Positions 16,579 to 25,487 of a stretch of DNA of 46,943 nucleotides are shown in pieces. The notes beneath the pieces are model-generated. The model searched no databases. It had not been told where the DNA came from and saw only the letters and a program-made list of their open reading frames with translations. The stretch is from Aeromicrobium piscarium (lineage in GTDB: Bacteria > Actinomycetota > Actinomycetes > Propionibacteriales > Nocardioidaceae): contig NZ_VLNT01000008.1 in NCBI RefSeq assembly GCF_007421815.1, positions 1-46,943 on the forward strand. Reading direction: 5' to 3'. Within the stretch, counting starts at the first letter, position 1; each line of letters begins with the position of its first letter. Position numbers and translations under genes: made by a program.

Positions 16579-19500
16579 TCACTGGCGGTCCTCGAGCTCA
16601 CCCTCGACCTCGAGGTAGACGGACTGGAGGGCGGCGAGGGTGTCCGGATCGGGCTCAGCCCACAGACCCCGATCAGCGGCCTCGTGCAGGCGCTCGACGA
16701 TGCCGCGCAGGGCCCACGGATTCGACTGCCGCATGAACTCCTGGGTCTGCTCGTCCAGCACATAGGACTGCGCGAGCTGCTCGTACATCCAGTCGTGCAC
16801 CACACCGGTGGTCGCATCGAAGCCGTAGAGATAGTCGACGGTCGCCGCGAGCTCGAAGGCGCCCTTATAGCCGTGCCGCTGCATCGCGCCGATCCACCGC
16901 GGATTGACCACGCGCGAGCGGAACACCCGACTGGTCTCTTCCGACAGCGTACGAGTCTTGACCGCATCAGGCGTGGTCGAGTCGCCCACATAGGCCTTGG
17001 GGTCCTTGCCCGTCAGCGCGCGCACCGTGGCGACCATGCCGCCGTGGTACTGGAAGTAATCGTCGGAGTCGGCGATGTCGTGCTCGCGCGTATCGATGTT
17101 CTTGGCCGCGACCTGGATGCGCCGGTAGTTGGCGCGCATGTCATCCGCAGCGGGGGCCCCGTCGAGGTCGCGGCCGTAGGCGAAGCCGCCCCAGGCGGTG
17201 TAGACCTCGGCGAGATCGTTGTCATCGCGCCAGTTGCCCGCCTCGATGGTCTGCAGGATGCCCGCACCATAGGACCCCGGCTTGGAGCCGAAGATGCGGG
17301 TGCGGGCGCGGCGCTCGTCGCCGTGCTCGATCAGATCGGCCGCGGTGTGGGCGCGGACGTAGTTCTGATCGGCGGGCTCGTCGAGCTCGGCGACGAGGGC
17401 GACCGCGTCGTCGAGCATCGCGATGACATGCGGGAAGGCGTCGCGGAAGAAGCCCGAGATCCGCACGGTCACGTCGATGCGCGGACGTCCCAGCTCCTCC
17501 AGCGGCACGATGTCGAGGCCGTTGACGCGGCGCGAGGCCCCGTCCCAGGACGGGCGCACGCCGAGCAACGCCAGCACCTCGGCGATATCGTCGCCGCTCG
17601 TGCGCATCGCCGACGTGCCCCACACCGACAAACCGACCGAGGTGGGGTACTCCCCCGTCTCGTCGAGGTGTCGCTGGACCAGCGAGTCGGCCATCGCCAC
17701 GCCGGTCTCGTAGGCGAGTCGCGAGGGCACGGCGCGCGGGTCGACGGTGTAGAAATTGCGTCCGGTCGGCAGCACGTTGACGAGACCGCGCAGCGGCGAT
17801 CCCGACGGGCCGGCGGGGATGAACCCGCCGTCGAGGGCGTGCAGGACCGCGTCGAGCTCGTCGGTGGTCTTGGCCAGCCGCGGCACGACCTGCGTGGCGG
17901 CGAACTCCAGCACGCGCACCACCTCGGGATCATCGTGCAGTCCGGTGGCCGCCGAGGCATCCCAGCCCGCCTCCTCCATCGCAAGGACGAGCTCACGGGC
18001 GCGTTGCTCGATCTCGTCGACAGCCCCCAGCTCGTCGGCACCTTCCTTCAGCCCGAGTGCGGCACGGAGCCCGGGGACAGCACCGGTCTCACCACCCCAG
18101 ACCTGTGAGGCGCGCAGGATGGCCAGCACGAGGTTGACACGCGCTTCGCCGCCGGGGGCCTGGCCGAGCACGTGCAGACCGTCGCGGATCTGCGCGTCCT
18201 TGACCTCGCACAGCCAACCGTCGACGTGCAGCAGGAAGTCGTCGAACTCCTCGTCACCCGGCCGTTCGTCCAGACCGAGGTCGCGGTGCATCTCGGCCGC
18301 GTGCATGAGGGTCCAGATCTCGGCGCGGATGGCAGGCAGCTTGGCGGGGTCCATCGCCTGGATATTGGCGTACTCGTCGAGCAGCTGCTCCAGCCGGGCG
18401 ATATCACCATAGGACTCGGCGCGCGCCATCGGCGGGATCAGATGGTCGACGATCGTGGCGTGGGCGCGGCGCTTGGCCTGCGCGCCCTCGCCCGGATCGT
18501 TGACGAGGAAGGGGTAGATGAGCGGCATGCTGCCGATCGCGGCATCCGTGGCGCACGAGGCCGAGAGCGCGGCGTTCTTGCCCGGCAGCCACTCCATCGA
18601 CCCGTGCTTGCCCAGGTGGACCACCGCGTGCGCACCGAAGCCGCGCTCGAGCCAGCGGTAGGCGGCGAGATAGTGGTGGCTCGGCGCGAGATCGGGGTCG
18701 TGGTAGATCGCGACCGGGTTCTCTCCGAAGCCGCGGGGCGGCTGGATGAGGATGACGATATTGCCACTGGTGATCGTGGCCAGCACGATCTCCTGACGAT
18801 CGTTGACGAAGAGCGTGCCCGGTGCGGCACCCCACGCCTCGGTGACCTCGTCGACCAGTTCGGCAGGCAGGTCGGCGATCCACTGCTCATAGTCGGCGGC
18901 CGGGATGCGCACGTGGCTCTCGGTGAGCTGACCCGAGGTCAACCACTCCTCGTCCTGGCCGCCCGCGTCGATGAGCGCGTGGATGAGGGTGTCGCCCGCC
19001 TCGGTGTCATCGTCCATGTCGAGCACGCGAGTGATGGTCGGGTCGTCGCCCAGGTCGTAGCCGGCGTCGCGCAGACGCCGCAGCAACCGCACCGTCGAGA
19101 CCGGGGTGTCGAGGCCGACGGCGTTGCCGACGCGGCTGTGCTTGGTCGGGTACGCCGACAGCATCAGCGCGAGCTTGCGCTCGGCGGGCGGGGTGCGGCG
19201 CAGGCGCGCGTGATTGACGGCGATGCCGGCGACGCGGCGGCAGCGCTCCTCGTCGGCGACGTAGCGCGGCAGGCCGTCGGCGTCGATCTCCTTGAAGGAG
19301 AACGGCGCGGTGATGATGCGGCCGTCGAACTCGGGGATGGCGACCTGGTTGGCCGAGTCCAGCGGGGTCACGCCGTCGTCATTGGCCTCCCATTCAGCGC
19401 GGCTGGAGGTGAGGCACAGGCCCTGTAGGACCGGGATGTCGAGGGCAGCGATGCGCTCGACATCCCAGGTCTCATCGTCGCCGCCCGCACTCACGGCGCC

Positions 19501-20157
19501 GGGCACCTGGCCACCCGCCGCGAGGACGGTCACGATGAGCGCATCGAGGGTGCCGAGCGCCGCATAGAGGTCATCGGGGGCCGAACGCAGCGAGGAGGAG
19601 AAGACCGGCCTGCCCACGGCCTCGCCGGTGGCGTCGATCGCATCGGCGAGCACATGGGCGAACTCCGTATTGCCGCTCGCCTCGTGCGCGCGGTAGTAGA
19701 GGATGCCGATGCGCGGGAGGTCCGCGGGACGTTCGGGGCGCTCGCTCCACCCCCACGTCGGCAGGACGGCGGGCGGCTCGAAGCCCTCGCCGGTCAGCAG
19801 GATCGTGTCGGAGAGAAAGGCGTGGAGCTGGGCGAGGTTGGCCGGACCGCCCTCGGCGAGGTAGCGATGTGCCTCGGCGGCCACACCCATCGGGACGGTG
19901 GAGTGCTCCATGAGCTCGGCGCTCGGCTGCTGCTCGCCGCCGAGGACGACGATCGGGACGGTGGCCTCGCGCACCGCCGTCGGCACGTCGTCGGGCGATC
20001 CGAGGATGCGGGCGACGACGAGATCGGCCTCGCCCACGAGCGCCGCGATCTGCTCGTCGGTCAACCGCACCGGGTTGGCGAAGCGGTAGTCGGCACCACT
20101 TGCGCGCGCGGAGAGCAGATCGGTGTCGGATGTGGACAGCAACGCGATGCGCGTCAT
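16579..20157 (-). CDS. cobN: Cobaltochelatase subunit CobN
   Basis: A 1192-residue large subunit of the ATP-dependent aerobic cobaltochelatase, which inserts Co2+ into hydrogenobyrinic acid a,c-diamide. It belongs to the CobN/BchH family. Conserved segments include VVHLGKHGSMEWLPGKNAAL (about 512-531), IYPFLVNDPGEGAQAKRRAH (about 545-564) and GGFAYGRDLDGAP near residue 1000. Length is normal. The start is fixed by a strong GAGGAGGAAGC site just upstream of the ATG. The usual partners CobS and CobT are absent; the ChlI-ChlD fusion at 39138 probably supplies the ATPase. A cobalamin riboswitch precedes the gene. Confidence 0.96.
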   Translation of the reverse strand: MTRIALLSTSDTDLLSARASGADYRFANPVRLTDEQIAALVGEADLVVARILGSPDDVPTAVREATVPIVVLGGEQQPSAELMEHSTVPMGVAAEAHRYLAEGGPANLAQLHAFLSDTILLTGEGFEPPAVLPTWGWSERPERPADLPRIGILYYRAHEASGNTEFAHVLADAIDATGEAVGRPVFSSSLRSAPDDLYAALGTLDALIVTVLAAGGQVPGAVSAGGDDETWDVERIAALDIPVLQGLCLTSSRAEWEANDDGVTPLDSANQVAIPEFDGRIITAPFSFKEIDADGLPRYVADEERCRRVAGIAVNHARLRRTPPAERKLALMLSAYPTKHSRVGNAVGLDTPVSTVRLLRRLRDAGYDLGDDPTITRVLDMDDDTEAGDTLIHALIDAGGQDEEWLTSGQLTESHVRIPAADYEQWIADLPAELVDEVTEAWGAAPGTLFVNDRQEIVLATITSGNIVILIQPPRGFGENPVAIYHDPDLAPSHHYLAAYRWLERGFGAHAVVHLGKHGSMEWLPGKNAALSASCATDAAIGSMPLIYPFLVNDPGEGAQAKRRAHATIVDHLIPPMARAESYGDIARLEQLLDEYANIQAMDPAKLPAIRAEIWTLMHAAEMHRDLGLDERPGDEEFDDFLLHVDGWLCEVKDAQIRDGLHVLGQAPGGEARVNLVLAILRASQVWGGETGAVPGLRAALGLKEGADELGAVDEIEQRARELVLAMEEAGWDASAATGLHDDPEVVRVLEFAATQVVPRLAKTTDELDAVLHALDGGFIPAGPSGSPLRGLVNVLPTGRNFYTVDPRAVPSRLAYETGVAMADSLVQRHLDETGEYPTSVGLSVWGTSAMRTSGDDIAEVLALLGVRPSWDGASRRVNGLDIVPLEELGRPRIDVTVRISGFFRDAFPHVIAMLDDAVALVAELDEPADQNYVRAHTAADLIEHGDERRARTRIFGSKPGSYGAGILQTIEAGNWRDDNDLAEVYTAWGGFAYGRDLDGAPAADDMRANYRRIQVAAKNIDTREHDIADSDDYFQYHGGMVATVRALTGKDPKAYVGDSTTPDAVKTRTLSEETSRVFRSRVVNPRWIGAMQRHGYKGAFELAATVDYLYGFDATTGVVHDWMYEQLAQSYVLDEQTQEFMRQSNPWALRGIVERLHEAADRGLWAEPDPDTLAALQSVYLEVEGELEDRQ

Positions 20158-20184
20158 GCTTCCTCCTCGGGGTTCTCGCCCCTA

Positions 20185-20300
20185 TCAGTCGGAATCGTCG
20201 CGTTCAGTGTCTGGCTCGGCCTCGCGGACGATGCCCGCGCGGCCTCACAGTGGCGGAACCGCCCCGGTCTCGCACCGGGTTCCTGAGATCGCGTCGACGT
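20185..20300 (-). promoter_or_regulatory. Cobalamin riboswitch upstream of cobN
   Basis: On the minus strand the leader reads GGAACCCGGTGCGAGACCGG, then GGCGGTTCCGCCACTGTGA (containing the GCCACTG B12-box core) and later GCCGAGCCAGACAC, in the order of the cobalamin riboswitch fold. Between it and cobN, GGGGCGAGAACCCC forms a small stem next to the GAGGAGG ribosome site. This suggests control of translation initiation. High cobalamin would be expected to repress cobN-F-Q-K. Confidence 0.9.
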
Positions 20301-20395
20301 GAGTGCGCCCAGCGTATCCGGGCGGCGCGCGCCCCGGTCCGAGGGGCGGCCCGCGTGCTGAGCGAGGGTGTGGATAACGATCTCGACACGACGTA

Positions 20396-20417
20396 GAATG
20401 CAATTAATGTTGCATTC
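20396..20417. promoter_or_regulatory. Palindrome and -10-like box at the toxin-antitoxin start
   Basis: Perfect 8-bp arms GAATGCAA and TTGCATTC surround TTAATG and end exactly one base before the GTG of the toxin-like frame. TAGAAT at 20395-20400 could be a -10 box, giving a very short leader. Placement fits an autoregulatory operator bound by the antitoxin. This is inferred. Confidence 0.5.
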
Positions 20418-20629
20418 GTGAGGATCACGGCCAGCGCACGACGGCACGACATCGCCGATGAGGACATCCTTCACGCCCTTCGTCACCTCCTTCGGGTATA
20501 CGAGGGCAGAGACGAGGTCCTGTTGGTGATCGGTGCCGCCCGCGATGGTCGGATCATCGAGGTGGGGATCGCGGACTCGATCCGCGAGCGGTTCACGCGA
20601 TGCGAGCACGGCCGAAGTTCTGGCCCTGA
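20418..20629 (+). pseudogene. Toxin-like small protein, apparently frameshifted
   Basis: The first 54 codons read as a small compact protein (MRITASARRHDIADEDILHA..., then LLVIGAARDGRIIEVGIADS), similar in my judgement to small actinobacterial proteins paired with HTH antitoxins. After IADS (about 20578) this frame runs on with no stop into the next gene. The neighbouring frame instead gives DPRAVHAMRARPKFWP and a TGA at 20627-20629. That is a plausible natural C-terminus directly before the next gene. A single lost base near 20578 would explain this. Alternatives are a real toxin-antitoxin fusion of 162 residues or programmed frameshifting. The family name is uncertain. Confidence 0.55.
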
Positions 20630-20645
20630 GACGACCGAAGGGAGC

Positions 20646-20906
20646 ATGACCATGACGGCACGGATACGGCTCAGTGACCAGGAAGCCCTCGACAGGATCG
20701 AGGAGATCGATCCTGCCACCGCCCCGATGCGCGATATCTCGGCGACGGAACCGATCAGAGCAGCGGTCGCGGGCCGCGCCGCGGCCGAGCGAGCGGTCAC
20801 CGATGCAGTGCACGATGCCCGGGCCCGAGGGGTCACCTGGGTGGAGATCGCCGCCGCCCTCGGCGTCAGCCACCAAGGTGCCCGCCAACGGTACGGAACT
20901 CGCTGA
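20646..20906 (+). CDS. Antitoxin-like small HTH protein
   Basis: An 86-residue protein beginning MTMTARIRLSDQEALDRIEE. The C-terminus, VTWVEIAAALGVSHQGARQRYG, is a compact helix-turn-helix of the kind that ends in QRYG. A GAAGGGAG ribosome site lies just before the ATG, which supports independent initiation although the upstream frame is open into it. It is probably the DNA-binding antitoxin of the locus and would bind the palindrome at 20396. Its pairing with the upstream frame is by position and composition only. Confidence 0.65.
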   Translation: MTMTARIRLSDQEALDRIEEIDPATAPMRDISATEPIRAAVAGRAAAERAVTDAVHDARARGVTWVEIAAALGVSHQGARQRYGTR

Positions 20907-20925
20907 TCCCCTCCTGGGACCTGGG

Positions 20926-20949
20926 GGCGGTGGATTATCACGCACCGCC
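20926..20949. terminator. Short hairpin between convergent genes
   Basis: GGCGGTG (20926-20932) pairs with CACCGCC (20943-20949) round GATTATCACG. It lies between the antitoxin-like gene (plus) and the glycosyltransferase (minus). The hairpin at 46828 has the same GGGCGGTG...CACCGCC ends and a TATCA loop region. Confidence 0.6.
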
Positions 20950-20987
20950 GCACCTCGAGTGCGGGATGGTTCACGGCTCGGGGCCGG

Positions 20988-22265
20988 TCAATGGTCGGGC
21001 GCGGTCTCGCGGGCGAGGTCGATGATGTGTGCGGCGCTGACCGCGGCCCCGTCGAGATCTCGGATGCGGTCCGCGAGGACCCGTGCCGCCTGCCGCATCC
21101 CCTCGTCGTGCAGGCGGCGTTCGACGAGCCCGGGCAGACGCCGACGGCGCACATCGGAGGTCGAGAACCGCAGGGCATTGCCGAAGCGGGCGCACTCGTC
21201 GAGGTTGAAGCGCTGCTCCGGCTGCAGACCGATCCCGGCGAACGGAGCTCCCGACGCGCAGGCGGTCTGTACCGTCCCCTCCCCGCCGTGGATCACCGAG
21301 GCGTCGATCAACCCGACGAGCTGATGCGCGGGCAGGAAGTCGTACACCCGGATGTTGGCAGGCAGCGACGCACGATCGTCGTCGGTGAGATAGCGGCCGG
21401 CGGTCGTGACGATGTCGATGTCCATCGGCGCGAGCCGGCCGAGGATGGACCGCGCCGAGGACCGGCGCGCCGACGAGCCCAGACCGACATAGACGACCGG
21501 CCGGCGGCGGTCCTCGAACTCCAGCAGCTCGGCGGGCAGCTCGCCGTCGGTCCGCGCATAGACGGGCCCGACCAGGTGCTCATTGTCCGCCAGCTTCGAG
21601 GACGGGACGGGCCAGGCCGAGACGATCAGGTTCACGTCCGCGTCCAGAGCGTCGACCGTGCGGTCCGGCAGCCGCACACCCCGCTCGGCCGCGACGACGC
21701 GGAAGGAGCGCGGCTTCCATCGCAGCGCCGTCGCCGCGGTACGCGTCGCCGTGCCCGCCAGCCGATTGACCGCTGAGCCGAGACCGCCCCTCGCCATGAC
21801 CAGCGGGAAGGTCGTCATGCTGGTGAGATGTCCGCGGCTCATCGCCAGGGGCCGGACATAGACCAGCGGCACGTGAGCGGCGCGGGCCGAGATGAACAAC
21901 GACAGCGTGGTTCCGATGACGATGACGTGCGGCTGCCATCGCTCGATGAGGGCGGGCTCGCTGCGCACGCGCTCGCGGATCATCGACGTCGTGAACGGAT
22001 GACGGATCGCCCGGCCCTGGTCGACCGCGATCAACCGGTCCGCATCGGCCTCGCTCAGCTCCGGGTCGAGCAGTTCCAGGTCGAAGCCGGCCGAGGTGAT
22101 GTGGTCGGCGAAACGGCGCGAATAGCCCATGAACCGCACCTCGTGCCCCGCGTCTCGCACCGCCCGCGCCACTTCTACCGCCCGTGAGGTCTCCCCCAAG
22201 TTGAATGTCTCGGGCGCGAACAGTATGCGCAGCCGCTCGGGCGTCCTCTCGGTGATCGTCACCAC
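20988..22265 (-). CDS. GT1-type glycosyltransferase (UGT/MGT-like)
   Basis: A 425-residue GT-B-fold protein. The N-terminal half (RILFAPETFNLGETSRAVEVARAVRDAGHEV) resembles the acceptor-binding lobe. The C-terminal half has RPVVYVGLGSSARRS (about 262-276) and the nucleotide-sugar segment FLPAHQLVGLIDASVIHGGEGTVQTACASGAPFAGI (about 310-345), in which HGGEGT replaces the common HGGxGT. Family members transfer a sugar to small molecules or lipids; donor and acceptor are unknown. The GTG at 22265 has GGAG 8 bases upstream; a TTG at 22292 is also open. It is the last gene of the operon headed by a cobalamin riboswitch. Confidence 0.85.
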   Translation of the reverse strand: MVTITERTPERLRILFAPETFNLGETSRAVEVARAVRDAGHEVRFMGYSRRFADHITSAGFDLELLDPELSEADADRLIAVDQGRAIRHPFTTSMIRERVRSEPALIERWQPHVIVIGTTLSLFISARAAHVPLVYVRPLAMSRGHLTSMTTFPLVMARGGLGSAVNRLAGTATRTAATALRWKPRSFRVVAAERGVRLPDRTVDALDADVNLIVSAWPVPSSKLADNEHLVGPVYARTDGELPAELLEFEDRRRPVVYVGLGSSARRSSARSILGRLAPMDIDIVTTAGRYLTDDDRASLPANIRVYDFLPAHQLVGLIDASVIHGGEGTVQTACASGAPFAGIGLQPEQRFNLDECARFGNALRFSTSDVRRRRLPGLVERRLHDEGMRQAARVLADRIRDLDGAAVSAAHIIDLARETAPDH

Positions 22266-22301
22266 CGTGCCCGCTCCGTCGTCGCGCGGCAAGGCGGGGC
22301 G

Positions 22302-23051
22302 TCAACCGCGCACGGCGTAGGTGACGTAGTCGTCGTAGAGCTGCCAGGCGGTGCCGACCTCGGCGAAGCCGGCCTGCGACAGCGCCGCGAGCCGGAAGTC
22401 GATCGCGGTCGACGGCGTCGCCACTCGGCCCGTGAACCGGCGGTCGCGCTCGGCGACTCGCTCCGCGTGGCCGGGGCGCTCGCTCAGCGACCCCCACCAC
22501 CGGTCCCAGGTCTGCGCGCCGGCGGCGAAGGCCTCCTCCTGGGTGCGACGATCGTGGTCGGCGGCCCAGCGCGCGATGTGCGGCGAGCGTCCGTCGAATC
22601 GGAAGTGGTCGCCGTCGAGGAAGACCCCTCCCGGTCGCAGGACCTCGGCGACCTCCGCGAAGAGGCGGACGAGGTCAGCAGGCCACAGCCAGTGCAGCGC
22701 CGTCGTCGACATGGCGCCGGCGAAGCCCTCCTCCGCCACGGCCCCCCGCCACTCGCCGGTCAGATCGGCGTCCACGATCCGCACCCGATCGCCATAGGGC
22801 GCCAGGTACTCCGCCGCCAGGTCCAGGAGCACCGGGTCGTAGTCGACCGCCACTACCCGGGAGTTCGGCACCGCGTCGAGGACGCGGGCGGCCAGCGAAC
22901 CCGGCCCGCAGGCCAGGTCGAGGACGGTCATCGGCTCGTCGCCCGCGACCTGCCGCAGCATATCGACCATGACGGCGAACCGCTGCTCGCGTTCGGCGAT
23001 GTAGGCGGCCTGCTGGTCGTCCCAGTGCCGCACGAGATCGGCGGCGGTCAT
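22302..23051 (-). CDS. Class I SAM-dependent methyltransferase
   Basis: A 249-residue soluble methyltransferase. Motif I is VLDLACGPGSLAARVLDAVP (about 43-62). The acidic loop VVAVDYDP (about 66-73) binds the SAM ribose. ALHWLWPADL and LRPGGVFLDGDHF follow at the usual distances. The substrate cannot be read from the sequence. It overlaps the second binding-protein gene by ATGA (23048-23051), so it belongs to the same transcription unit as the transporter. It is not one of the tetrapyrrole-type Cob methyltransferases. Confidence 0.88.
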   Translation of the reverse strand: MTAADLVRHWDDQQAAYIAEREQRFAVMVDMLRQVAGDEPMTVLDLACGPGSLAARVLDAVPNSRVVAVDYDPVLLDLAAEYLAPYGDRVRIVDADLTGEWRGAVAEEGFAGAMSTTALHWLWPADLVRLFAEVAEVLRPGGVFLDGDHFRFDGRSPHIARWAADHDRRTQEEAFAAGAQTWDRWWGSLSERPGHAERVAERDRRFTGRVATPSTAIDFRLAALSQAGFAEVGTAWQLYDDYVTYAVRG

Positions 23052-24049
23052 CCGACGAGCCCCAGGTCCCGCAGCCCCTCGGCGATCTGCTCGATGCCGT
23101 CGACATTGCGGATCGAGGGATCCATCGTCGTCCCTCCGAGGATGATGTAGCGACGCTCCTTGACCGCCGTCAGCCGGCTCGCCACCGGATCGGACTCCAG
23201 GAAGGCGATCTTGGCCTCCGCGCTGTCACCGTCGTCGCCACGCTCCAGGTCGGCGAGCACCAGCACATCGGGGTCGCGGTCGAGGATCGACTCCCAGCCG
23301 ATCTCGGGCCACAGCTGACGCTGATCCTCGAAGGCATTGGTCGCCCCGACCGCACGGGTCATCAGGCCCGGCGCCCCACAGCATCCGGCCATGTACGGGG
23401 TGCGCGTCGAGGAGTACCACCACGCGAGCGAGACATCCTCGGCACCGAGGTCCTCGGTCGCCGCCTCGGCTCGATCGCGCAGCTCGGTCGTCAGCTCGTC
23501 GCCGGCATCCTGGACATCGAAGAGCTCGGCGACATCGGCGATCTCGTCGTACAGGTCGTCGAGGCTGAGCTCGCTGGTCTGCTCGGCGTCCTGGCCGCCG
23601 CACTCGCTCGGCGACTGATACGTCGGTACGCCCAGCTCATCGAACCGCTCCTGATCTCCGATCCCCTCTGAGGTGAAGGTGTACGCGAAGGTCGAGTAGA
23701 CGAGATCGGGTTCGACGTCGAGCACACGCTCCAGCGCGGGGAACTCCTCGTCGAACTTGTCGACCTTCTCGAAGTCCTCCTTGACGTCCTCGATGACCTG
23801 GGAGTCCGACACCCCCACGGCCTCGATCCGATCAGCGAGTCCGAGGCTCAGCACGAGCTCGGTCGCCGGTTGATTGATGACCACGGCGCGCTCGACCGGG
23901 GACTCGATCGTGACCTCCCGATCGCAGTTCTCCACCACGATCGGGTAGCCCTCGGCGGAGGTGCCGGCATCGGTCGTGTCGGTGGTCGAGCCGCAGGCGG
24001 CGAGCAGGCCGAGGGCGCTGACGCCCGCGACGAAGGATCGGGTTCTCAT
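23048..24049 (-). CDS. Second BtuF/FepB-like substrate-binding lipoprotein
   Basis: A 333-residue exported protein. The signal peptide ends in the lipobox LGLLAACGS (Cys about 18). The mature part is a helical-backbone periplasmic-binding protein (PF01497 type): VENCDREVTIESPVERAVVI, then LSLGLADRIEAVG and DPDVLVLADL. It is homologous to the first binding protein at 26711 but carries extra cysteines, including GCCGAPG, not seen there. The start at 24049 overlaps the upstream stop by ATGA. It may capture a second corrinoid or metal chelate for the same permease. Confidence 0.88.
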   Translation of the reverse strand: MRTRSFVAGVSALGLLAACGSTTDTTDAGTSAEGYPIVVENCDREVTIESPVERAVVINQPATELVLSLGLADRIEAVGVSDSQVIEDVKEDFEKVDKFDEEFPALERVLDVEPDLVYSTFAYTFTSEGIGDQERFDELGVPTYQSPSECGGQDAEQTSELSLDDLYDEIADVAELFDVQDAGDELTTELRDRAEAATEDLGAEDVSLAWWYSSTRTPYMAGCCGAPGLMTRAVGATNAFEDQRQLWPEIGWESILDRDPDVLVLADLERGDDGDSAEAKIAFLESDPVASRLTAVKERRYIILGGTTMDPSIRNVDGIEQIAEGLRDLGLVG

Positions 24050-24696
24050 GAGGTGGTCCTTTCGGAGATGATGCGCGGTCGGCGCAGGCGGTCGACGGGG
24101 CGGCCGTCGATGAGGTGCTCGTCGACGAGCTCGCCGACATCGGCCCCCGTGACGGGCCCGTACCAGGTGTCGTCGGGGTGCACCGCCACGACCGGCGCGT
24201 GATTGCAAGGGAAGAGACAGCCCGTCTGGGTGACGAGCACGTCCTCGTCGCCCAGCTCGCGCTCGTGCAGCGCGGTGCTGAGGGCTTCGGCGGTGGTCGC
24301 GGCGCCGGATGCGGAACAGCGCGGGCCACGGCACACGAGCAGGTGATGGCGGAAGCCCGGAACGTCCTCCCAGGCGGACGACCGCAACGGCGCCTCGCGC
24401 CCGGTGACCGCGGAGGCGACCACCTCGACCCGGACTCCGGGATGCTCGCGCACCCAGTGCGCCGCCACGCGGCGCAACCAGGAACGGGCCGGGGCGGCAC
24501 CGGCGGCGGGCAGCCGGACGAGTCGCACGTGAGCGACCCCGTCGTCGGCCAGCCGGCTCAACTCATCGACCAACGAGGGCTCTCCTCGCTGGAGATAGGC
24601 GACCGACGCGCCGGTGACCTCCGCGAGTTCGGCCAGGGCCGAGTGATCGTTCACCGCGTCGACCGCCATCGCGACGATCACGACGGACGCCGGCAT
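24046..24696 (-). CDS. CbiX-like domain fused to thioredoxin-fold [2Fe-2S] ferredoxin
   Basis: A 216-residue protein. The N-terminal ~110 residues resemble a half CbiX/sirohydrochlorin-chelatase domain (VAMAVDAVNDHSALAELAE and later VRLVRLPAAG). The C-terminal ~100 residues are a thioredoxin-like [2Fe-2S] ferredoxin with CRGPRC and GCLFPCNHAPVVAVHPDDTWYG as the four-cysteine pattern. The ATG at 24696 has a strong GGAGGTGA site and overlaps btuD by 19 bases. In a B12-regulated uptake operon it may handle cobalt or reduce the imported corrin; this is inferred. The N-terminal assignment is weaker than the C-terminal one. Confidence 0.8.
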   Translation of the reverse strand: MPASVVIVAMAVDAVNDHSALAELAEVTGASVAYLQRGEPSLVDELSRLADDGVAHVRLVRLPAAGAAPARSWLRRVAAHWVREHPGVRVEVVASAVTGREAPLRSSAWEDVPGFRHHLLVCRGPRCSASGAATTAEALSTALHERELGDEDVLVTQTGCLFPCNHAPVVAVHPDDTWYGPVTGADVGELVDEHLIDGRPVDRLRRPRIISERTTS

Positions 24697-25487
24697 GCGT
24701 GCTCACCTCCCGCGACCCACACGATCGTGCGGCGCTGAGCCACCGGATGCGTCTCGACGACGGCCTCGACACCGTAGACGTCGCGGATCAACTCCGCGGT
24801 GAGGACATCGTCGGTGGCACCGTGAGCGACGATGTGCCCGCCTTGCATGACGATCAACTCGTCGCAGTAGGCCGCCGCCAGGTCGAGATCGTGCAGCGCG
24901 GCGATCGCGGTCGGCGCGGTCTCGCGCACCGTGCGCAGGAAGGCGATCTGGTGGCCGAGGTCGAGGTGATTGGTGGGCTCGTCGAGCAGGAGCACCTCGG
25001 GCTCCTGGGCGAGCGCCCTCGCGAGCTGGACGCGTTGCCGTTCACCGCCGGAGAGCGTCGCCCACCGCCGGTCCCCGAGGGCGGTGACCCGGCCCCGATG
25101 CATCGCCCGCTCGATCGTCTCCGCGTCGTCGTGCACGGCACCGGGCCAACGGCTGCGGTGCGGGATGCGGCCGAGCTCCACGACATCGCGGGCCGTGAGA
25201 TCCAGTCCCGTCTCGGCATGCTGCTCCAGCAGCGCCACTCGGCGGGCCCGCTCCCTGGATCGCAGGCTCGTCAGGGCCTCACCGTCGAGTGTCACGAGGC
25301 CGCTCGACGGCTGGTTGACGCCCGCGAGCAGATGCAGCAGCGAGGTCTTGCCGGAGCCGTTCGGGCCGATGATCCCGGTGAACAGACCGGGTTTGAAGGT
25401 CACGTCGATGCCATCGAGGATCGTCGTGCCGCCCGCGATCCACGTGACCCCTTGGGCCGTCAGACTGCCCATCGTCCGCTCGCTCAT
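24678..25487 (-). CDS. btuD: ABC transporter ATPase, cobalamin/Fe3+-siderophore type
   Basis: A 269-residue ATPase of the FepC/BtuD group. Walker A is GPNGSGKTS (about 41-49), the Q-loop is VALLEQH, the signature is LSGGERQRVQLARAL (about 144-158), and Walker B is VLLLDEPTNHLD (about 164-175), with the H-loop in AALHDLDLAA. It energises BtuC. The first residues, MSERTMGSL, appear to come from the adjacent repeat, whose units encode MSERSER and, at cobG/cobH, MSERSERTM. The original start may have been the second ATG (MGSL). It is coupled to the upstream mini-ORF by ATGA. Confidence 0.92.
   Translation of the reverse strand: MSERTMGSLTAQGVTWIAGGTTILDGIDVTFKPGLFTGIIGPNGSGKTSLLHLLAGVNQPSSGLVTLDGEALTSLRSRERARRVALLEQHAETGLDLTARDVVELGRIPHRSRWPGAVHDDAETIERAMHRGRVTALGDRRWATLSGGERQRVQLARALAQEPEVLLLDEPTNHLDLGHQIAFLRTVRETAPTAIAALHDLDLAAAYCDELIVMQGGHIVAHGATDDVLTAELIRDVYGVEAVVETHPVAQRRTIVWVAGGEHACRRPS

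Noticed and set aside
18172..19428. Plus-strand frame of 418 residues opposite cobN
   Set aside because: Antisense shadow. The minus strand encodes full-length CobN with all family motifs.
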